Shown here in pieces: positions 56,830-64,000 of a stretch of DNA of 64,000 bases. The DNA lies in assembly GCA_038030265.1 (NCBI GenBank), contig CM075941.1, forward strand, positions 57,017,952-57,081,951. Reading direction: 5' to 3'. Within the stretch, counting starts at the first letter, position 1. Every line of letters begins with the position of its first letter. The position numbers and the translations under genes were made by a program. The notes under the pieces are model-generated. The model was not told the origin of the DNA and ran no database searches. It saw only the letters and a program-made list of their open reading frames with translations. The stretch is from Corythucha ciliata (lineage: Eukaryota > Arthropoda > Insecta > Hemiptera > Tingidae).

Positions 56830-57090
56830 CCGAGTACGTCCAGCTTTTTCCTTGGACTTCAAACCCAACGCAGCAGTGTACCGAGGTACAGTGGGAGGGG
56901 GGGTTCGCCCAGGACCCTCTTATCAGACAAAAATCGATAATATTCGTGGCTAAAGCTGCTAAAAAGCGCTGATTCGTGGTCTCGCGATGCAAGTTCCAGA
57001 CTAAAATTAAGAAAAAAAACGCTGATTCGCGGTACATGGAGGCCATTCTACGAATAAAGTGTGGAAACCAACGCAAAAGTGTTGTATTGT
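56830..57090 (-). repeat. Dispersed repeat, inverse partner of 30,302-30,560
   Basis: See the partner copy. The minus-strand ORF here (57076-56786) is not conserved in the other copy and is not believed to be a gene. From 57,100 to 57,660 the sequence is AT-rich with two 'TTAAGCGAGTTCCTAT' variants (57,242; 57,374) and a long T-run. Confidence 0.75.
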
Positions 57091-57831
57091 AGACGTCCTC
57101 ACAGATTCTTGCAAGTCTGGGCTAATGGATTGCTGTCAAATATTCGCACTCACCACTGCACTCATATAAAGACCCTCTAACGATTATACATAGACAGAAT
57201 ATACTCGATATTAAGTCACTAATTTTCAAAGAGTTGATCTTTAGCGAGTTCCTATAGAGCTTAACCGAGTGCACTCTGTTTAAAGTCTGTAATCTTCAGA
57301 GATTCGTTTTAACCGGAGCCCCCAGCGATTGTCAACAGAACTCACTCGGAATCAAATCATTTATTTATAAAGATTTGTTCTTAAGCGAGTTCCTATCGAG
57401 TTTATTTATAATAATCTCGGTAGAAAATACTTGAACTGAATGAATTAGCACTTTTTTCGAGTCTGAGCTTATTAATATACTGTTCAGTAGATGTCATCAA
57501 ACACTACTGGAAAGTATCTTAATATAGCACATTTTCTATAAAAGTGTTTTTTTTTTTTTTTTTTTTTTTTTTTGCATTGGTAATAAAAGTGGTTAAAGCT
57601 TATTTTCGCAACCGCTCAATAATGCAGAGGAGTTTCGGAAATAATGGCATTCGAAAAATCGAGTGATTAAAACAAATACACAAAACGTTCCATGTTTTAT
57701 TGACGTTTAGTAAAATAAAATAATATTGACTGAAAATAAAATGATATAAAATTAAATAATTAGTTTAATATTTCTTATTACAAGAGGCACGAAAAATTAG
57801 TCACTGCCTGAGATAGGGCCAACCGAATTTT

Positions 57832-57987
57832 TTACTCTGCAAGCCAATTCATAAATTGTAGTTCTACGTCCGCAACTTTTGAGTCACATCCTTCATAGTG
57901 GAATGTAGTTTTTGAAGTATTTGCGACCTGCACAGATAAAACAGAACTGCACTCAATAACAATAAAAATTATAATAGCGTTTTCCAT
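57832..57987 (-). CDS. Possible small secreted peptide (51 aa), speculative
   Basis: The ORF begins MENAIIIFIVIECSSVLSVQ, which looks like a signal peptide with a hydrophobic core and a cleavage-like SVLS. About 30 polar residues with one cysteine follow (TTFHYEGCDSK...MNWLAE). AATAAA lies about 130 bp downstream (57,701-57,696). An alternative is that this is a terminal exon: TTATCTGTGCAG inside the ORF is a good acceptor, and a strong donor CCTAG|GTAAG is at about 58,588 on the same strand. I recognise no family. Confidence 0.25.
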   Translation of the reverse strand: MENAIIIFIVIECSSVLSVQVANTSKTTFHYEGCDSKVADVELQFMNWLAE

Positions 57988-58944
57988 TTTCCCAAATATG
58001 TGCCCCGGGGCGGAGCAATTCTACTCTTCATAAAATCACATGTTTGTGGGGAAAACAGTGGAAATGAACTGTCCCAAAGCAGAATTTCCGTGCAAATGGG
58101 ATCACAATCACACATAATACGGATTCATTATTAACGGGCCAAAATGTATTCTTACCAAAATTAGGCCGTTTATTCTATTTTTTAAATAAGGGGTATTCCC
58201 AATAAACGATCGTTAAGTGCCATCAGCAGCCACTTTTCCTCCTTTGAATTAGTGGGCAACTTTCGTCCCAAGCACGCAGGACGAGGTTATTCAATAATAA
58301 GGAAAATTTAATATTAATAAGGATAATTTTTCCTATCGTAATTTCTCTTAGGCCTCATACTTTAAGATTCTCAAACACAACCTGCTAACGGTTTAGGCAA
58401 TCCCTCCGAAATAAACGCGAGGAAAGACTTGGAGCATTGCTTGAAGGCAATAGTGTATACCTTGTTAAGTTATTAAAATATTAGCCTTCCAATAATAAGC
58501 ACGACTTGACTGATTTGTCTCATAAAATTGCATTCAATGTCTAACGCTCATGCAAACACGCATAAAAGAAAACAAAGAAAACTTACCTAGGACGGAAGGA
58601 ATTGCACGCTGACTCCGCTGTCACGCAGTTTAAGTAAAATGAATTCTTAAGACGTTTAGACACAATGCAAGAAGGTGTAATACAATGCAATACGAACTGA
58701 ATGTAAACCACCATGTACTGCTCAATCCGACTTCCAAATGAGAAGCTTTAGCAGAGATCTGACCTCTCCCACCAGGCCACCACGCGTCCCTGAACTCTTC
58801 CATCGAGACTCGAGAGTCAAACGACTTACGCCTGACTTTTAAGCGAGTTACATGCACCTTGAACGAGGCAAGAGCGATTGCGGACTATATGGGCCAGCGC
58901 CTTAGCTTCGACTTTGAGCCGGGGTCTCCACTCTTCGTCATTAC

Positions 58945-59231
58945 CATAGAGATAATATAACTAGAGCTTGTATTGCCTATTGCGCAGCGATCCATGATTG
59001 ACGTCACCAAGAGCTTGAGTTAGCTCCGAAAATCCCTTGCTATTGGTTGAAGAAGTACCTGTGAGGACGTGGATGGTGTGAAGGGGGACTTTTTGAAACC
59101 CCGCCTTTTGAGACAGCCAATGGGAAGAGACCTACGGAGCCGTAACGATATCCAGATGACGTCAATCCTCGCCCCAGTTTATACTTGTTTGCGCATCCAA
59201 TGCCCCCTCTAGTAGTTATATTATCTCTATG
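58945..59231. mobile_element. 287-bp MITE with 8-bp target duplication (hAT-like)
   Basis: It starts CATAGAGATAATATAACTA and ends with the exact inverse TAGTTATATTATCTCTATG. GTCATTAC flanks it on both sides (58,937-58,944; 59,232-59,239). An 8-bp duplication is diagnostic of hAT-type insertion. Confidence 0.92.
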
Positions 59232-59239
59232 GTCATTAC

Positions 59240-62050
59240 TTGAATTTCTTAATATTATTTTTGCATCATACGCATTTCACGAAGGGTGCCTTCCATATTC
59301 GTTTCCTACCTCAAGCTGAACGGTTTTGCTTCAAACAACCCCTGCAACCTCTCCCGTACTGTTTTGTAAATCCATCTACTTCCTTTGTTTATGACTTGTG
59401 GTAACCTTTTTTTGATACACCAAAAGTTGGTTTTTGGATCGAGCCTTTGAGGTATAGGACAAATTTTTCATGGGTGCTAACTGGGGCGGGGGCTAGGGGG
59501 GCCTTCGGTTGGCAGGTAGAAAATTAGAAATTGTTGAGAGTTTAAATGTATTAGCTCAATCACTATAGTTTTGGGGAGTAAGCATGAATCAGCCAGCTGG
59601 ATTACCTCGTAAACATCTACGCAAACTTATAAAAGTGAAATGTTAAATTATAGGGTGTGTTCATGAAAAATCGTGAACCTCGTATTTCTTAATTGCTGAA
59701 TGCTGAACACATGAGAGCTACCCGTAGGTACGATGAAACTATAGATAACTATAAAGACATATTGCTAATTCAGATCAGAATTGAGGAACTCCAATTTTTT
59801 TTTATCAAGAACTAAAAGATACGGGGTAGTCGTGTACAGTCGGTTCCAACTCGATATGTTTCATCAAGTAGTACTTTTTCAACGAGTGTCTTGCTTGAAC
59901 AACCGAAATTCAACCGACAAAAAAGGAGTATACATCACTAAAACTTTACCGATTATTTCCAATTTACCGACTAGTTAGTGTCATATCGCTACACAGTCGT
60001 TTAAAGCCCCATACTTTTTAATCGAGTCTTTTTTTCCAACGAGTAGCTCGTTTTAGTTATTTTCCCAGTCGTTTAAATATCAGTTATTCATTCGCATATT
60101 TAAAGCGATTCCTAAACGACTAACATTTCACACTCCGTAAGAAGTCGTTAAAAACGTAAGAGGGGTTGTTTGAAGCAAATTTTTAACCGATTTTTAAGGT
60201 ACAAGTTAGCGATCAAACTCAACTCGGTAATTTTTAGCGACTTAGAATACCTAGCTTTTTTTTCCGTGTGAAGAACAACTGTGTTGTTCCAGCCGATCAC
60301 GGCGTACCTTGATTTGACTGACTGGTTGTTAGGCTAAAGACCATGGTTTGTATATCAATTACTGTAGGTATTAGATTCGATAAATCCGTTTGTTATTTTC
60401 ATAAAACTTATTTGTCTCCTCAATGGCAGTCTCGACAAAAATATTTGGTTCAAGGAAAGCATTCTTTGGCTCAACGAACAAAGAATGCTTTCGACCTTTC
60501 AATTAAATTGTTTTCGCATCAATGAACGTTCTTCGTTGGTCTAATGTAAATTTATTTGTTCCGAAAATAACTGCAGGATTTTTGAAGTAACAACACTCAT
60601 CATCGACCAATAAACAGGTTTTATTTGGTTCAATTAAATTTTTCGTTTCACCAATGAACGGAGGTCGATAAACGCCAATAAGGAACTTCCATGGGTCGAA
60701 AAATTGGATAAAAATTTATTGCTGACTGACAATTGGTACCTGAAAATGAGTTCTTTTGAGTTAAATTATTTTTAAAAATAGCCACTAATTAACAAATTAG
60801 CAATAAAAAATTGTTATTTTTTATGCCCTCGAAAACGCCTTCTGATTGGTTGAAGACCGGTGACGCAATTGGCCGCAGTCACACGGGCGACCCGTCTCCC
60901 ACATCCCCTACTTGTACATGCTTTTCGACGCTGTATGCATTATTATTCGGATACTTATGTTTAACGTGAAACACAAAATAATGTTAATGTTTCACAAGCA
61001 AATGCTGCGAGCTCCTATTTATGAAATTGCTTTGTGAGGCAAGTACGCAACCTAGCAATAACCTACCTCTCACGCTTCTTGATTGGGTTGATTTCCATAG
61101 CGGTTTTTTCTGCTTGAGTTGTTCCGGAGTTACGATTTGTCCTGATTTCCCAGTTGTACTTTCTTGTGACTATTTTCTTTGGGTCTCAATTCCTGTCTCA
61201 TTTCAATCGTTCTTTTCAGAACGCCGATTTTTCGCTCAATTTCCTCGACACCTTCATACCTAAGGCGAGTCCTGGAAGAGCTGTTTTCCTCGACTTTCCT
61301 TCAATCCTTCTGCGAGATGTTAAGAATTTTTTTCTTGATATCCGATAGTAATTTCCCACTCGTTTCACGCAGTACTACTTGGTACTCATATGGATCAAAG
61401 GTAAAAGTAAATAAGACTGAATCACCAGAAGAATTCCAATCTACATTCAATGATTAGAACAATGTTAAACTTGCCTATCCAATTTTACGCCTTTGCATTC
61501 CACACCAAAATGAATGAACTTACTGCAAAAGCAGAAAGACACGGAAGATTCTGTGTGGAGGCCTTCTCGAATCCCTCACGCGGCTGCATTTTCTGGTAAT
61601 ATATTACCCACAATCCCCGACGGCACAAAACAAAATAGGTACCCTAAAAACACTACACAAAACGCTATACACTATAAATAATTGTTAATAAACAAATAGA
61701 ACGAATGGGTAAACTGAAAACTGCTCAAATGTGCCACGGTAAATCTCACGCTTTGTTATCAACGTTTTCAACTTTGTGATAGTGTTCGCATCTCATAAAA
61801 CCTCAGATTAACTTCGATATTAGGTACCTGATTGAAATCTATGACCACAGGCTATCTCAGCTGAATTTTTAATATAAAATACCCCCAAAAATTGAAGGAT
61901 CATTTCCTTTATGCATCAGTAATACGGAGGATTACATTTCATAGAGCGTCCTGTGACGTCATGATGAATACAAGTTGGCCCCTGAAAAGGGGGGTGGTTG
62001 GGGGGCCATTTAAAAATCCAAAGTTTTAAAAAATCCTTAAAATTCAATGT
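59240..62050. other. Long stretch without recognised genes
   Basis: AT-rich DNA. Between 59,800 and 60,250 short GTCGTTTAAA / CAACGAGT motifs recur loosely. Between 60,400 and 60,680 variants of 'AATGAACG..(C/G)GT..AT' recur. Minor ORFs (59781, 60343, 61021, 61179) have no recognisable domain. Confidence 0.45.
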
Positions 62051-62169
62051 TTCAGTTTTTGGGAATAAAACTTACTGCAATATATTTAGAATTCAATATT
62101 TAAAATAAAAAAAAATCTTCCGAAAAATGTGCAAGTTCCTTATTATGAATATTACAATCACTTCTTTTT

Positions 62170-62943
62170 TCAGTGTTGTTGTTGTTGAAAAGCTGGGGGT
62201 CTTTGAAAATGAAAATTTTGGGGATTTTGGAATTGCCTTTGTTGTTGAAAAGCTTGAGGGGCAAAGTTTCGTTGATTAAATTGTAGGTTAGTATTGTTGT
62301 ATTTACCGTTGTTACTAAACTTTTTATTGTTAAAATCATCATTTGAGGGAAATTTTCGATTCAAATGTTCGGTAATAAAAATACATTTTGTGTTCAAGAC
62401 ATTTCTGAATTCTATCAAATTTTCGGGATTGAATGTCATTATATGATTGGTCAGTTGCCAAGGTAGGGTGGCGTACAAATGATGGATAATTTCTTTTTCA
62501 GTAGCTTCCATAATTGAATTAAAAATATCTCCTTCTATTCCATCTATTCCTAATTTAGCAAAAATTAGATTTCTTATACCTTCCAGACGGTTTAGGTATT
62601 CTGCCGGAGTTTCTTTAGAAAAAGGTTTAGCTTGATAAATTTCGGATTTTAGAGATTCGAGTGTTCTTCCATCTGCAAAATTTGATTTTAGAAGTTGGAG
62701 TAACGCGGGTACAGAATTTACTTCCCGGGTAAGGATTAAGGATTGCGCAGATCCCGTTAATTTAGATTTAACTTTACTTAAGAGAAGAGCGTGGTTTTGC
62801 GCTCTTTCAGCGTTGTCATTGGCACATACTGCGTTAAGAATGTTTGTTACTGCCGAAACAAAATATACAAGTTCCGTGGGGTTTCCGTCATACAACGGTA
62901 AATGATCATAATCTTCTCTACGAATTTGCCTATTAGTTGGCAT
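62170..62943 (-). CDS. Errantivirus-like (Ty3/gypsy) Gag protein, 257 aa
   Basis: MPTNRQIRREDYDHLPLYDG begins a typical retrotransposon capsid. The LPLYDGNPTEL...F motif is usual in insect and crustacean gypsy-group gags; helix-rich sequence with TPAEYLNRLEGIRN follows. The C-terminus is rich in N, Q, F and R (repeated FQQQ, NF) and has no zinc knuckle, as in errantiviruses, where basic residues replace it. The frame is intact. The pol gene expected to the left is absent: recognisable sequence ends by about 62,050, so the element is 3'-truncated. Primer-binding site and LTR lie upstream at 63.6 kb, so the element is oriented right to left. Confidence 0.75.
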   Translation of the reverse strand: MPTNRQIRREDYDHLPLYDGNPTELVYFVSAVTNILNAVCANDNAERAQNHALLLSKVKSKLTGSAQSLILTREVNSVPALLQLLKSNFADGRTLESLKSEIYQAKPFSKETPAEYLNRLEGIRNLIFAKLGIDGIEGDIFNSIMEATEKEIIHHLYATLPWQLTNHIMTFNPENLIEFRNVLNTKCIFITEHLNRKFPSNDDFNNKKFSNNGKYNNTNLQFNQRNFAPQAFQQQRQFQNPQNFHFQRPPAFQQQQH

Positions 62944-63610
62944 TTTTTATTATTTAGTCTTTAGTTTTAAAATGAAATTTGAATGAAAGGATTTTTAAGA
63001 GTGAATATTTTATATAGCTTACTATTTTTCGACGATTATTTAGATTAGAGTCTTATTTCTTGAGCTTAAAACTATAACAATGGAAAGAAAAGAAAAACAA
63101 ACTTACAACTACTAAAGCGAGAGAGTCGATGCTGCGAAGACGATGCCGAGAAAGAAGACGGTCCGGGGGAATTGACCACCGCACGCAAAGTCTTTAACCC
63201 GAGGAGTAACGTAAACGAACTTAATGAGAATAAACTGGGGAATTCACCACAGCTTTCTTTCTCAATTGAATGTTCAATAGTTCGTTAGTAAAGTTGTTGA
63301 TTCTCGAGGTCTTTTCGGGAATCGGAGTCTTTGTTTTCGAGCGAGAAGGTCCAAGATTTTCGAAGGTGGATGTTCGAAAATGTTTGTTCTTTTTGGCTTT
63401 TTTGGCGGTGAGGGCGGCGGAATTGGGAACGATCACACTTTAACTAGAGTTCCCGAAAACTGTGGGACAACTGGTCACACTAAAGATCCGAAAGAGGATG
63501 CTTTTTGAATTTCCGAGAGACGGTGGGACAATTGGTCACGCCGTATATCTAGTTTTTAACTTTTCTTTCACAAAAAGTTGCCGAATTGTCACTCACACTT
63601 TTAGCCAGTT

Positions 63611-63627
63611 CCTGCAATCGGGCGCCA
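63611..63627 (-). promoter_or_regulatory. Primer-binding site
   Basis: On the minus strand TGGCGCCCGATTGCAGG follows directly on an LTR end TTTAAC. TGGCGC is the common start of such sites. Confidence 0.7.
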
Positions 63628-64000
63628 GTTAAATGAGTTCGCTCGCGAAAACGGTTTTTAAAAAGAAAAGTTTATTTTTTTCAACACAAAGACACAACTT
63701 TACATTACGCGTTACTTCTATCGACTGACTTACTTTCTATTTTCTTTAGCTATTTATCCTTCTTTAATTAGCTGATCTAGTCATTTCGCACGGGTTTCCT
63801 ATTCTATTAAGAGCAGGGGATTTTCTCTATAACTCCTGGACCTCAACCCCGTTTATTAGAACCGGCAATGTAACCCTAGCGATCCAACGTGATATAATTC
63901 CTAAAGCCGAAGGGAAGCCAGTGACATTGGCCTTAGTAGTGAGAGACTCTTTAGAGCCGCGGCAACCACAACTCCTTACCGTTTCTCCCTTTTTCCCGCA
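63628..64000 (-). repeat. LTR of the errantivirus-like element, cut by the window end
   Basis: The LTR end is CTCATTTAAC before the primer site; an AATAAA polyadenylation signal is read on the minus strand near 63,675. The LTR start lies beyond 64,000 or is not recognisable. The leader between the primer site and gag (63,610-62,944) holds ORFs without family resemblance. Confidence 0.55.

Overview
The window looks like nuclear DNA of an invertebrate, most likely an arthropod. Host genes are split by short GT-AG introns. The globin gene has the classical animal intron positions. The transposons (BEL/Pao, Ty3, Copia, I-like LINEs, an errantivirus-like gag, many MITEs) are typical of arthropods. 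There is no operon structure and no bacterial or plasmid signal. Protein-coding host content is low: two convincing genes and one speculative small ORF. Mobile elements and their decay products fill most of the rest.

Layout. 0-3.4 kb: G-rich repeats, a tRNA-like fragment and small palindromic elements. 3.4-5.8 kb (minus): a divergent 12-exon SLC7/cationic-amino-acid-transporter-like gene that I could reconstruct with every intron phase consistent. 6-15 kb: degenerate tandem arrays with hAT-like termini, a LINE ORF1 fragment and two inverted-repeat structures. 15.8-19.8 kb: a decayed two-ORF LINE carrying a MITE. 19.8-21.3 kb: another degenerate array. 22-25.9 kb: fragments of a second, broken copy of the transporter gene in opposite orientation, interrupted by a RAG1/Transib-like transposase relic and by an LTR. 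26.8-28.2 kb: an inverted-repeat element holding a tRNA-like unit. 28.5-30.5 kb: a long degenerate array. 32.3-37.3 kb: a complete Ty3-type retrotransposon with identical LTRs, an intact 1435-codon ORF and a 5-bp target duplication. 38.4-39.3 kb: a TATA-containing promoter or LTR with a spliced leader. 39.9-51 kb: a nested pile-up: a Ty3 fragment cut by a BEL solo LTR and by a nearly intact I-like LINE, then a Copia integrase fragment and a BEL/Pao pol with its 3' LTR. 51.7-52.5 kb: a ~350-bp-arm palindrome with two tRNA-like units. 53.6-55.1 kb: a complete globin gene with TATA box. 56-64 kb: a BEL fragment, a short possible secreted-peptide ORF, an 8-bp-TSD MITE, and at the right edge the gag, primer-binding site and LTR of an errantivirus-like element on the minus strand.

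The host genes do not form a pathway. The most unusual structure is a small family of tRNA-like units (three copies) framed by an 11-14 bp inverted repeat, each followed by a T6 tract that could act as an RNA polymerase III terminator. The most informative junction is the transposase relic that starts with an RSS-heptamer-like CACAGTA exactly where homology to the transporter gene stops. All annotations come from reading the sequence; no database search was done.
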